Assembly (NCBI RefSeq): GCF_001449115.1
Contig: NZ_LAIJ01000007.1
Coordinates: 261,204-325,203, forward strand
Reading direction: 5' to 3'
Origin: Occallatibacter gabretensis
Lineage (GTDB): Bacteria > Acidobacteriota > Terriglobia > Terriglobales > Acidobacteriaceae
DNA length: 64,000 nucleotides
Shown here: positions 48,001 to 59,200 of the stretch, piece after piece
Layout of the letters: every line of letters begins with the position of its first letter
Numbering within the stretch: position 1 is the first letter of the stretch
Position numbers and translations under genes: made by a program
The notes under the pieces: model-generated
Database searches by the model: none
The model's input: only the letters and a program-made list of their open reading frames with translations
Told to the model about the DNA's origin: nothing

Positions 48001-50050
48001 CGTTTTCTTCAGCAACCAGCGCGTGGCGCCGAGCAGCGACTATACGTATGACGCCATCTATCGGCTAATACAGGCTAGTGGACGCGAGCAGCTTGGGCTG
48101 GATAACAATGGCAAGCAGCTGGCGGCGACACCTGGGTCTTACAATGACATTCCTCGCGCCGGCTTGCTCAATCCGAGTGACGGCAACGCGATGGGAACTT
48201 ATACGGAGCAATACAACTACGATCCGGTTGGCAACTTCCTTCAGTTCATTCATAAGAGCAGCAGCGCGAGTAGCCCCGGATGGACGCGCTCTTATAGCTA
48301 CAACGAAGCCAGCCTGCTCGAACCTGCAAACATGAGCAATCGGCTGAGCACCACCGGCTTTGGTGAACAGCCACCGAGCGAGACCTATGGGTATGACCTT
48401 CATGGAAACATGATCGACATGCCGCAACTGCAGCTAATGCAATGGGACTTCAAGGACGCTCTATACATGTCGCAGCGGCAGGCTGTGAACTCGACTGATG
48501 CCGACGGCATCGCGCATCAGGGCGAGCGGACATACTACGTGTACGAGGGTAGCGGTCAGCGTATTCGGAAGGTGACGGAGTCGGCTGCGCAGCTCAAGAA
48601 GAACGAAAGATTCTACCTCGGCGGTTTTGAGGTCTATCGCGAGTACTCGCTAAGTGCAGTCACCCTGGAACGAGAAACCTTGCATGTCATGGATGACAAA
48701 CAACGCATCGCTCTGGTGGAGACACGAACGCAAGGGACGGATGGCTTAGCAGAACAGCTTGTCCGCTATCAATTCGGCAATCACCTCGGTTCTGCTTCTC
48801 TTGAACTGGACGACTATGCGAATGTGATCACGTATGAAGAGTACTGCCCCTACGGCAATACTTCGTATCAGGCAGGACGCAGCGCAGTAGAAGTAGCCCT
48901 GAAACGCTACCGCTACACCGGAATGGAGCGAGATGAAGAAACGGGACTTAACTATCACGGGGTACGGTACTACGCTTCGTGGTTGGGAAGGTGGACATCG
49001 AGTGATCCGATAGGAATAGGTGATGGCGTTGACATGTACGCCTATGCGCGAAACTGTCCTGTCTTGTTGACTGATTTAGGTGGGACTGATTCGCGCAAGC
49101 TTCCGCCAATCTCTCCAGGCGAATTCGAGTCAGATGTCGAAGTTGTTCACCGCTATGGGGTACACTCGCGCTACGCCGATAGAGAGAGTATTCGGACCCT
49201 TATAGATCTCGGATTCGCTCAGAATACCAAGGATCATTCTATTTTCTCTCATGACAATAACACCCCAGCAAAGGCCAATCTAGCTGACATATTCGACATA
49301 GGGGCAGCGGCCTATGCTACGCGCTACAACCTGAATCAGAGATTTTTATTTGCCGCTCTGCGTGGAAACCAAGCTTTTGAGAATGCCAACGACAGCCACA
49401 TTTACCAGGACGACGACGGCAAGAATCGGACTGGCAAGGATTCGCGGGAAAACAAAGTCATCCGAGAAAACGACAGACTTTTCGCGATCCCGGTAGCGTT
49501 GGATTTGCCCGGCCTATTAGGTGAAGGCACAGCAGGAGGTGGGGGCGGGGGTGGCGATACGGGTCCTGTGGAATTCGCCTGGGGAGCGCCACTCGAACCG
49601 CCTCCAGCGGAAGGCGGAGGCGCCAGAGAGGGGAATAATGCAGCGGGGCAGATTCGCGAAGAGTATTCAGGAACACCATTGGGAAAAAACACGGAGTATG
49701 TGGAGGATTTAAGCCATGTAAGCGGTCAGACTGCATTCGTTCGGAACGCTTTGATACGCCATGTGCTAGCGAATGATCTGCCAGGTTTTGAACTGCCATT
49801 TATCCCCAAATACAATCCGTTTTTAAAACCTTTGGGGGTCGCCAAGGAGGGTCTAGGAAGTCAACTCGGAAAACTGGCTTTCGCTAGCCGGCGGCAAATA
49901 GCAGACACAATCGTCCATGAAACGCTTCACCACTTCTGGTGGTCACGTGGCCTGACGGACCATCATAACGTGGCAACGGACGCTTTATTCCATGAAGAAG
50001 TAGGGCAAATTCTAGATCATTATGGAATACCAAGGAGCAGCTATCGATAA
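42089..50050 (+). CDS. TcB-TcC fusion toxin component with C-terminal zincin-like domain
   Basis: This 2653-residue protein matches the B and C parts of insecticidal Tc toxins fused in one chain. The SpvB domain lies at about 35-330 (ANPVTGTGSLNIPIYTSPG, GSGNGPFGFGWTL). The TcdB middle region, with FG-GAP-like propeller repeats (DISGDGLTDIVR, DIDGSGTVDILY), follows at about 440-1000. RHS/YD repeats run from about 1650. The RHS core (YRYTGMERDEETGLNYHGVRYY, about 2275-2332) normally self-cleaves to release the enclosed effector. The 321-residue variable C-terminus has a Gly-rich linker near 2485 and an HETLHH motif (H2610, E2611, H2614), like a zinc metallopeptidase. The start is TTG, since a stop lies 15 bases upstream in frame; its ribosome site is weak. 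The TcA partner gene follows after 169 bases. Confidence 0.92.
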   Translation: MVGLSEEPSKQRAGFGSEAVHSRPSNSLDSSSNAVQAPSLSLPKGGGAIRGMGEKFSANPVTGTGSLNIPIYTSPGRSGFQPQLSLSYDSGSGNGPFGFGWTLALPAVARKTEKGLPQYEDAGESDIFILSGAEDLIPSLEEVGGQWVRDIAPTRTLYGSQYSIHSYRPRVEGLFARIERWVNLTDSQDTFWRSISRDNVTTWYGKTPESRIADPANPAHVFKWLACMTYDDKGHAMVFEYKSEDSSAIDFTQVNERNRTDMGRSANRYLKHVFYGNLTSYFPDLTAAAEVPLPTDWCFELVFDYGEHDLLNPVPQETGTLWTLRPDPFSTYRSTFEIRTYRLCRRTLMFHHFPAETNVGPNCLVRSTDLSYALPQNLQDASQPFYSYLLSATLTSYSRNGADGYFSKSLPLLELKYTQATVDETVREIDPRSRENTPYGIENIQYRWVDLNGEGSAGILTEQAGSWFYKPNLSPANLQTINGEACTLPQFGPLELVARQPAAANLNGGRQQLLNLSGDGQLDLVDFQAPMPGYFERTENADWTPFVSFQSLPVLDWHNPELKFVDLTRDGFADLLVNEGDGFWWYKSLATLGFATGQRSPQALDEEKGPRILFSDGTESIFLADISGDGLTDIVRVRNGDVCYWPNLGYGNFGPKVIMDHAPLFDRPDLFDGQRIHLADIDGSGTVDILYFAGGSVQLYFNQSGNGWGTARILGHFPTVDSLSSAAVFDLLGNGTACLVWSSPLAGNAQRPMRYIDLMGGQKPHLLVQITNNLGAETMIQYAPSTKFYVEDKLAGTPWVTRLPFPVHVVELVQTYDCVGRNLLVTRYAYHHGFFDGVEREFRGFGRVDQWDTQEFSALANSADFPESNNLDTAFNVPSVLTKTWFHTGAYFQSAKISSCFEKEYYAEGDVSGAIAGLPDSQLQAMLLDDTVLPSTILLPDGTHRPYTLSPEELREACRALRGSILRQEVYALDDTEMADRPYTASERNYMIEVVQPRGPNQFGTFFAHPREAIDFQYERILYSVVDNTITTQIPPPSNAIVAADPRVTHAMTLKVDPFGNVLQSVTVAYGRRFSDPSTALTAEDRSKQSILLATYLDNSYTNAIIADDSYRVPLPAEANTYQLLQVQPENTHQGLTSIFGFTKMQGLIQAASDGNHDIAYEDLNPMGLNPGEPYRRILGQARILYRPDDLGASAGSPQALLPLAKLESMAISGCSYELAFTESLIAQVYERGGTPLLPTPVTVLGEIGADGGGYVDMDGNGDWWTQSGRVYYSVAPGIPDELQEARNSGFLPRRFDDPFGNAATVAYDNYGLLPIQTADAIGNTTIAVNDYRVLQPLLLTDANGNCVAASFDILGMVAGTAVMSKASNSPVLGDSLNNFIPDLTDDQVNDFFAADDPHSIANDLLGTATTRILYDLNRFQNSQAAAPTDPTQWQPIFAATLARETHVSDLATDEATKIQITFSYSDGLGREIQNKVQAEPGPVVDQGPVVDPRWVGNGWVIFNNKGKPVRQYEPFFSQLAKGHQFEFGVQVGVSSTLFYDPVERVVATLHPNQTYEKVVFDPWHSQSWDVNDTILQANPAEDADIGDFFQTLPESDYLPTWYALRTDPAYASQSAQLWPDPVILAKEVEAAGKAAAHAGTPSIAYFDVLRRSFLTIADNGGEQKYATRVKLDVQDLQRSVTDALGRKVMEYDYDMLGNRIHQSSMEAGERWTLNDVTGKLIHAWDTRGHNFRTTYDTLRRPLGSFVLGIDAVNSDARTTAAEVQIQKTVYGEGLSPALNLNTRVYQVYDTAGVVTSAAINPTTGEQEAYDFKGNMLRCSRQFVDDYRALPDWSSTTAPVLVEKVFASGTQYDALNRPLAGTTPDGSVVRATYNEANLLETVSVNLQGAASSTPFVTNIDYDAKGQRTLINYGNGAATSYAYDQTTFHLTRLTTTRPTFPINQQVVQDLQYVYDPAGNITHIQDDADIQNAVFFSNQRVAPSSDYTYDAIYRLIQASGREQLGLDNNGKQLAATPGSYNDIPRAGLLNPSDGNAMGTYTEQYNYDPVGNFLQFIHKSSSASSPGWTRSYSYNEASLLEPANMSNRLSTTGFGEQPPSETYGYDLHGNMIDMPQLQLMQWDFKDALYMSQRQAVNSTDADGIAHQGERTYYVYEGSGQRIRKVTESAAQLKKNERFYLGGFEVYREYSLSAVTLERETLHVMDDKQRIALVETRTQGTDGLAEQLVRYQFGNHLGSASLELDDYANVITYEEYCPYGNTSYQAGRSAVEVALKRYRYTGMERDEETGLNYHGVRYYASWLGRWTSSDPIGIGDGVDMYAYARNCPVLLTDLGGTDSRKLPPISPGEFESDVEVVHRYGVHSRYADRESIRTLIDLGFAQNTKDHSIFSHDNNTPAKANLADIFDIGAAAYATRYNLNQRFLFAALRGNQAFENANDSHIYQDDDGKNRTGKDSRENKVIRENDRLFAIPVALDLPGLLGEGTAGGGGGGGDTGPVEFAWGAPLEPPPAEGGGAREGNNAAGQIREEYSGTPLGKNTEYVEDLSHVSGQTAFVRNALIRHVLANDLPGFELPFIPKYNPFLKPLGVAKEGLGSQLGKLAFASRRQIADTIVHETLHHFWWSRGLTDHHNVATDALFHEEVGQILDHYGIPRSSYR

Positions 50051-50219
50051 TTGTGAGTCGCCCATTGCTACGACCGCAGACAAAGCAAAGATGTATACGA
50101 CCAACGGTTTGTGGCGAGCGCTACGAACATTTCTTTCAATCACATCTCGTAGCGAATCATCACTGTCGCTCTCGACTCGCTCGCAACGGTGACCTTAAGT
50201 ATCAAGAAGGAAAACGCTG

Positions 50220-53200
50220 ATGACTAACCCGTTACTAACACCAGGCACTATGGGCCATATCGTAGCGCACCTCCACGCGCTATTGCAGCAGCTCGGTTTC
50301 CATATCCCTGCCACTGACATAGAGCAAAAAACATACGGCCCGGCGACACAAGAGGCAGTGCAAAAGCTTCAGTTACAGCATGGTCTACAGGTAACTGGTG
50401 TGGTCGATTTTGAGACTGCGAATAAGTTGGCAACTCTCACCAATTCCCCCTCTTTGCTGCTTTCGCGTATCTACATGCCAGGGGATCAAAGCGAGCCCAA
50501 TGCCATGGTGCGAGGCAGGCTTGTAGATCAAGACGGCGAGCCCATCGTCGGCGCGAAAGTCGCACTGTTTGCAAAGAGTGTCCGGAATGAGACGCAACTT
50601 GGCGAAGCCACAACGGGAGATCAGGGCGACTATTTGTTCACTTACCTTCGGCCGAATGCCTTCAACCTGGTAGTGCGGGCCTACGGTGCGTCCGGGAATA
50701 TCATCGCGCAGTCCACTACCGTCTTCACGGCAGCAGCGGAAGTCGATATCGACATCACTACCGCTGCAAGCGGAGTCATAAAGACGCAGTCCACATTTAC
50801 AAGTATCTCAAAAGCCACCGCTGCGAATCTGCAAGCTACGCCGCTCACCGACCTCAGGGAAAACAAAGATACGCACGAACTCCAGTTTTTGGCAAACGCC
50901 ACGGGCATCCCTTTCAATCACATCTCCCATCGATTCATTGCTGCCGCCCTCAGCACCAGGAGCGGCATCCAGGAGGAAACCCTGTTCGGCATTTTCTCGC
51001 AGAGCCTCCCGCCGGCCCTCGGCTCTGCCCTTACGAGCCTTCCGGACGCCGGCATCAACAGTGCGTTTGCCGCGCAGGTCCTCAGCGGTGTACTAGCGCA
51101 CTCCAGAGACGCACTGAGCAGAGCGCTCACTGCCGCAGTAAGCTCAAATTTTCTTCCGGCGTCATACACATCCTCGCAAGATTCTGAGCTCAATCTTCTG
51201 GATGCATTGCGAGTGCAAAGCGTGGGAAATTCTCCCTACCGCCACGGGAAGACATCTTTGAATGACTTGCTTGCTGCAGGAGGTATAACCGACACGCTGA
51301 AGACCGCGTTTGTTCAAGCCTACGCCGATAATAATCGTCATATAAAGTCGACCTGGACAAGTCTTCGCACGAAGAAAGATCTTGTCGCAGAGGATCTCGC
51401 AACACTGGAAACAACGCTGAATGTTGGTGCACTCCTCTCCGGGCATCTTCCACTTGTGAAGGATACGCTTACGCGTCTCTCGCAGAAGACTCTCACCAGT
51501 GTGCAGCACCTCGCTCTCCTCGATGAAGATGACTGGACGGCCCGTCTCACGGCAGTCGATCCGCAGGCGACCTCCATTCCGAAGCTGTTTCCAAACAATT
51601 CACCTCAGCTGAAGATCTCGTACTATGCGAAGAAACTTACTACCCGCTTCGCCAACAAATATCCAACCACGGCATTTGGCGGTCGCATGTCCAAGGCGAA
51701 AACGTCTTCGTTCGCAAAAACTAAAGACGAGCTGGTTCCGTTCTTCGTGTCGAATCCCGCTTTTTCCTTTGAGAAGACGAATGTGGATCACTTTGTTGCT
51801 GCTAACAAGATCACAATTTCTGCAGACGCGCTGGTTGATTTGAAAACAGCCTATCGGCTGGCTAGAGTTACGAAAACTTATGAATCGATTGAGGCATTAA
51901 GAAATGCAGGTCTGGACTCAGCACAGAAAGTTTATTTTATGGGCCGGGGCCCATTCATTGCCCAAATGAGTAATGCTCTCGGCAGCGCATCAGCAGCCAA
52001 GATGGCCTATGCGCGTGCGCAAATGATCTATGCCACAGCGATGGCCACATACGGGCGTTACAACCTGGCACTGAATGGAACCTCAATCGCAACTCTTGCC
52101 ATGGCGACTCCGGATCCTGCGCTTCTTACAAATCTTCCTGATCTGCAGGCGCTCTTCGGTTCCCAGGATTCCTTTCAATGCTCAGACTGCCAATCTGTTT
52201 CAAGCCCGGCCGCCTATCTGGTGGACCTGTTGCAATACCTGGCCCAGTTCGGGCCCGGCGGTAACGAAGTTACGAACGCCCGCGATGCGCTTTTCCTGCG
52301 GCGTCCTGATATTCAATACACCGCGCTGAGTTGTAATAACACGAACATCACTCTGCCCTACATTGATTTAGTCAATGAAGTCCTGGAAGCCGCAATAGCG
52401 CCTCCAGCAACTCCAGTGACAGTCATCGATACGACTGGGACGTCCGACGAACGGCGCGCGTTGCCTCAGCAGACCTCGCAGGCTGCGTATGCACTGACTG
52501 CAACCGCTGTGTTTCCTCTTGGTCTTCCATTTGACCTTCCGTTCGCACGCACCACGGCTTATGTGGCCGCTCTGGGTACAACCCGTACCGCACTCTTGAC
52601 TCTGTTTGCGGCCAATCCTCCCGCGCCCGACCAGGCGGCTATCATCGCGGGCGCTAGCCTTGGAATCAACCCTGAGATGCAGGCGGTGATTACCGGTACA
52701 GATACACACAACGCGTGGGATCGCTGGGGGCTGGCACAGAACCCGATGCCTACTACCGACTGGGTCGCAACCCTATCGAATGTTCCTGCGCTTCTCAACC
52801 AGACTAACTTGACTCTTCAGCAGCTTTATCAGCTCTTGGAGGTGATCTGGGTTACCCAGTCTGGCGTTACGCTGCAGGCCGGAACTACGGCATCTGGATC
52901 TATACAGATTTTGAGTGCAGACACTAACCTGATGGTTTTTACCGGTCTAACAGCGGACGTGCTTGACCGTGCCAACCGCTTTCTGCGGTTATGGACAGCG
53001 ACGGGCCTGCAGATGTGGGAGTTGGATTGGGCTTTAGAGGCTGTACCTGGCACCCTGATGTGCAATCCGTTCTTGAGTTTTCTGTCCGGAGCGATAGCTG
53101 TTCAAAGCAAGCTCAATCTTCCCTTTCAGGAAGTGCTGAGTTTCTGGACACCGCTGGAAACACGCGATGTCACCAGTCACCTCAGTGATGAAGACGCGGT

Positions 53201-56200
53201 TGTTCCGTCCACTTACACCGAAGTGTTTCGCAATGCCGCTGTCCTATTGAATTGGAGTGGGGTATTTGTATCAGTCAATCAGAGCGCGATCACCGCTAGC
53301 TCGGCCGGGACGAACATCCTCACGGCGTTGCCCCATGGATATCAATCCGGAATGCAGGTGTCCGTTGTCGGAACATCCGGAGGCATATCTGTTAATGGTA
53401 CGTTCACCATCACCGTCACTGGACCTGTTTCCTTCACGTTGAGCGGCTTTACCGGGACAGGTACCTGGATCGGCGGCGGGATTGTAACGGGACTACTCTC
53501 CGGCAATCCAATCAATCCATCGACCCCCGGTACGTCCACGCCTGAGCAGATCGCCATCAGCGCTGCGCTCGCCCTGAGTGGGAGCGATATCTCTGCAATA
53601 TTGGCGTTCAGCGGTGCGACAAACAGCCTCTCGCTAACTACACTCAATGTACTTTTGCAGTATCAGCGGCTGGCGGTGTCACTCTCGCTGCAAATTTCAG
53701 ACCTGATTCTGTGGATTCAGTTAACTGACTGCAAACCTTTTGGGATCGACTATACACCCTTAGATACGCTCGAATTTCTCCGCCGTTACGCTGTGCTCCA
53801 GGGTACCGGTGCAACTGCGGTTGACCTGGACTATCTGCTTCGCAATCAATCCACAGACGTAAGTTCGCTGGCATTTACATTTGCTCAAAACACAGCGGTT
53901 CTACAGACGATGCGTGACGCGCTGGCCAAGCTTCCAGAGAACGGCTCCGTCCTCATCACTGGAGCGTCGAACACATCGCCCATCACGATCACCACTGCGT
54001 CGCCTACCGGCCTGCAAAACCTGGACTTAGTAACCGTCACCGGGATGCTTGGAAACACCTCAGCAAACGGCCAATTTACGATTGCCGTCGTGGATTCGAC
54101 ATCCTTCACGTTGAATGGCTCGAAAGGAAATGGCGATTGGACCCAGGGTGGTACAGCTCAATTCTTCGACGGGGGTCTGGATCCAACAATACCTCAGGCA
54201 ATTTTTGTCAACACATTGACCACAGCGCATGGTACGACCGCAAATGTTGTCAATGCTCTTATTCCGATGGGTTGGGTTCCGCTCGACCGGGAAGTGATAG
54301 CCGCTTTGGTAGCCCAGACGTCCGGGGTTGATCTCACGAAATTTCCCACCCTCAGTTATCTCTTGCCGGAGATAGCGAGCGGTGTGGCACTTTTCAACCT
54401 GCTCGGAACATCCGCGACAGACTTCACGTTCTTGATGCAAAACGGCGGAACGTTCAATTGTTTTAATCTGAACGACATTCCGGTTTCTCCGGTCACAACA
54501 AGCCTATTCAGTCGTTTTGAATCACTTTTACAAGCCATAAAGCTGAATAAGCGCCAGCCGGCTCGCGCGCCGCGTCTGTTCGACATTCTCAAGTTATGGC
54601 TTTATCCCAACTCACTTCCAATTGATCGGCAGAATGCAATAATGGGGCCGTCCGGCCTGGCTGTGGGTCTCAATGCCAATGCGCAGGATGTTCTTACAAT
54701 AGCAACGCAACTTGACGCCGCACCACCGGCACTGACAACCCCGCTGCTCCCTAGTTCAACCATGCTGCCAGGTTCGCTGGGCGACATTGCAACACTCGCA
54801 TCGATCGCGAATGCCCTCGATTTGGCCGCTCGTTATCGTATGGATGGTGCAACGCTCACACAACTTTCGGCGACCGCCGCGACAGCGGATACAGCTACTA
54901 AGGCCATGACAACCTTGCAGGCGCAATACTCACAGAGCGCCTGGTTTGGTGCAATCCAGCCGGTTGAAGATGTGCTGCGCAAGAATCGTCGCGATGCGCT
55001 TGTTGCATATCTTCTTGGTCAGGCGCCGACACAGTCCGCGCCTCAAATGCAAACCGCGGACGATATCTTCGACTACTACCTGATCGATCCGGAGATGAAT
55101 CCATGTGCGCTGACAACTCGTCTTCTTGAGCCCTCGCTGGCAATCCAGCAGTTTGTGCAGCAGTGCTTTCTCAATCTTAATTTTTCCGGCATCAGCATCG
55201 ACATGACCAACTCACACTGGAAAGAGTGGCCCTGGAGGCAGCAATACCGTTTGTGGCAGGCAAATCGTGAGGTCTTTCTATATCCGGAGAACTATGTCCT
55301 GCCTGAAACGCGCACCGATGCATCGCCATTCTTTTCTGATCTGGAAAATGATCTGCGTCAAGGCAATGCCGATGCGGACGCCGCTGAGTCTGCGATTGAA
55401 AACTACTTGAGGAAGCTCGTAAGCGTTGCACGTCTGCAGGTATCGGCCTCTTTTGAAGAAACGCAGCCGGACGGGACAATCGTCTTGTACGTTTTCGCAC
55501 ACACCAGCAAGACTCCGCCGGACTGGTTCTGGCGAACGCGCACCACGCGGCCCGGTACTACGACCATGCCGGTGTCAAAGAGCTGGAGCGCATGGCAGCC
55601 GCTCAACCTCGACATCGCTTCTCAGCACGTTATTCCGGTGATCTGGGACCGGCACCTATGGCTGATATGGGCTGTATTCAAACAAATATCGCAACAGACC
55701 CAGGATTCTCAGCTCACGCCGCCGGCGGCCGGTGGTGTGGCAGCAGCCTCTGTTCCGCTGCCGGTCTGGACGATCGAGTTTGCGATGAGCGAATTGAGCG
55801 CTGGACAATGGCAGGTAAAGCGAACCCTTGAACAGAAAGCGTTTCTTCCTGGCCGTTGGCTTACCACTCAAACATCTCCACTCACGTTCACGTTTGGAGC
55901 TGGGCAAGATGCAACCGGAGCTGGTCTTAGCATTCAGGCTTACGAAAACTTTCCAATATCAACTGCTGCCCCTGGACAAATTTATGCCGTGGGTACCCTT
56001 CCGACACCGGAAGCGCCCTTATCGATTGAGGAAATGGTCCTGATCAAAATCTTATTGGACCCCATCGATCCAGTGCAGGAGCCCACTTATTCCTTACTAG
56101 CATGGGGAATTACTCCGGGAACGCTTACCGTACCCACTTCCTATATCTGGTCAGGGCAGGATCTTATTCCTTACACAATCAATAGCTCCGACAACAGCAC

Positions 56201-59200
56201 AAGTTTCGTAGGTCCGCTCAGAGTCACAGCCGGGAACGGGGGCAACGGCCAGCCGGTCAGCGTTCCTCTATTCGGAACTGCAACCAGCCATCGGATTGTC
56301 GCTAACCAGAAAGGAGGAACCGTCGACACCACCGATCCAATGTTCTTCGTGGATCCGTCGCGTACTTACCTTTTCCAGCAACTTGAATTCAGCGACGCGG
56401 AGGGCAGCCGAGGCTATGCCGTTCTTGACACCAGCTATACTTTTGAAACCTTTTATCATCCCTACGCGCGAATCTTTCTACGGGAGCTCGAGGTCGGGGG
56501 CGTTCCGCAACTCATGTCGCGCAACCTGCAGTTGAATCCGCAAACCGTGGCAGGCTGGACGCCCCCATTCGACTTCAGTTCCTATGCTCCCTCCACCTGG
56601 GTTGCACCACCGTTCCCTGGCATCGCGAATCCGCTCGATCCAGGCGAGAGCGCGTTGGACTTTTCGGTGGGATCGTACGGTGCATACTCCCTCTACAACT
56701 GGGAGGTGTTTTACCACATTCCAATGTTTGTGGCATCACTCCTGATGCAGAATCAGCAATACCAGGACGCGATGACATGGCTCGAATATATATTCAATCC
56801 GACCGACTCAACCGCGTCTTTCCCTTCGCCTCAGCGCTTCTGGGAAACCGCGCCCTTCAATGTCATGCAATCTGCGGATTGGCTTAATCAGCAAATTCAA
56901 AACATCCTCACTACGGGTATTGACAGTACCGCAACCAGCTTGGCAATAGCCGATTGGATACAGAATCCCTTCGACCCACACAGCGTAGCGAGCCTTCGCA
57001 TATCAGCATACGCAAAAGCCACGGTCATGAAGTTTCTTGATCTACTGATCGCCTGGGGCGATTCATATTACAACCAGTACACAGCAGAGATGGTCAATCA
57101 GGCAGAGCAGCTATATATCCTCGCCGACCTTATTCTTGGTCCAACCCCGCAGATGCTGAGGCTTCCGAATTCGACACAAAGCGGTGCTCCGGCGGCAACC
57201 TACGCGTCTTCTGTCCAAAGCCTCGATCTATTCTCAAATACGCTTGTGGCTATAGAGAATCTGATTGTCGCCCCGGAACCTCCGCAGTCGTTCATTGACG
57301 GAACCGCAACCACACCATCGCTTCCTCTTCTTGTCGGCTCAGCCGAAACGCCTTTGTTCTGCATTCCGCCAAACGATCAGCTTCTCGCTTACTGGGACAC
57401 CGTTTCTCAACGTCTCGACAATATCCGTAACTGCCGGAACATTCTAGGAATAGTACAGCCGCTGCCTCTATACGCGCCGTCGTTAAATCCATTACAACTC
57501 ATAGAAGCACAAGCCAGTGGTGGCAATATCTCCAGTGCTATGCAAACTGCGCCAATCTACCGTTTTGCCGTCTATCTGGAGAAAGCGATTGAATTGACGA
57601 ATGATGTTCGCGCATACGGATCGCAAATTCTATCGGCTCTTGAAAAGCAGGATGCGGAGAATCTTTCCGTATTGCGAGCCAGCCAGGAGCTGGATATTCA
57701 GACACGTTTGCTGGATGTCAAGACGTTGCAGGTAACCGAGGCGCAAGACCAGATAGCCGCGCTCAACAATCAGCAGGCCATCGTTCAGCTACGATTCAAC
57801 TTCTACTCAAACATCGCTTATATGAATGTGTGGGAGCTTGCTGCGCTTGAACTCCAAGCAGAAGCGCTGATTGCAAACGGCGCAGCAATTATTCTGGATA
57901 CGAGCTCCGCCTTGGAATCCCTTACTCCTACGACTACGGTGGGAGTTTCGGGCTGGGGAGGCACCCCGACTGTGACGGTGACTTATGGCGGGGAAAACGT
58001 TGCACGGGCCTCATCTTCATCCGCCAGCGTCAGCAGGGGTTTGGCAGGAATTCTGAGCGAAGGCGGCAACATGGCAGCGACCCTTGGAAACTACCAGAGG
58101 CGCCAGGATGAATGGACCCTCCAGGCAAATCTCGCCAGCGCTGAATTGACGCAGATTGGCAGCCAGATTGCGGCGGCAACAGATCGCCTTAACATTGCCA
58201 CCAAAGAGCTTTCCATCCAGCAGGCGCAAATCTCCAATGCTCAGACAGTCAGCAATTTCCTGACGAATAAATATACAAACGCCCAACTCTACAACTGGAT
58301 GCTCACACAGCTTACGACGGTGTACATGCAGGCGTATCAGTTGGCGCTCTCATTGTCTCAACAGGCGCAGAATGCATATCAATACGAGCTCGGTAGCACT
58401 GACACCTTTATCCAATCGGGATATTGGGACAGTCAGCACAAAGGATTAACCGCGGGAGAAAGCCTCGTCTTCGATCTACGACGCATGGAGTCGCAATATC
58501 TGGCCGGAAACATTCGCGAACTCGAGCTGACCAAGCATATCTCCCTTGCGCTGATGTCTCCGATATCCCTGGTGATGCTGCGCGAAACCGGACAATGTCA
58601 GATTCCCTTGGACGAAATTATCTTCGACAGCGATTATCCCGGCCAGTATTTTAGAAGGCTTCGATCCGTCAGCCTCACGATACCGTGTGTAACTGGACCT
58701 TACACTGGCGTCAACGCTACGCTGACTCTAACCAATGCCACGATCCGAACTCAGCCTCCGGCGCCCAGCTATCAACCACAGAGTGCCATGTCGGCACCCG
58801 CTGTGATTGGGACTTCTGCGACGACGATTGCCACAAGCAGCGGACAAAATGATGCCGGACTTTTCGAGATTAATCTTCGAGATGAGAGATGGCTCCCGTT
58901 TGAAGGTCAGGGCGCTATCAGCATGTGGAATCTAGTCCTCGATCCGAGGGACAATAATTTCGATTTCTCGACGATCACCGACGTTGTCCTTCACATTCGC
59001 TATACAGCGCGCGGAGGAGGTAACCAAAATGCCGCCAATATCGTTCGCGCAGCCATCAAGTCCAAGATCGAGACTTCCCGCTCCATTTTGGTCAGCGTGC
59101 GAAGCACCTTTGGGAACGCTTTTTACTCTTTTTTCAACCCATCAGCGACTCCCGCATCTGCGCAGACTCTCACCCTGCCGATGACAAATATCTTGTTCCC

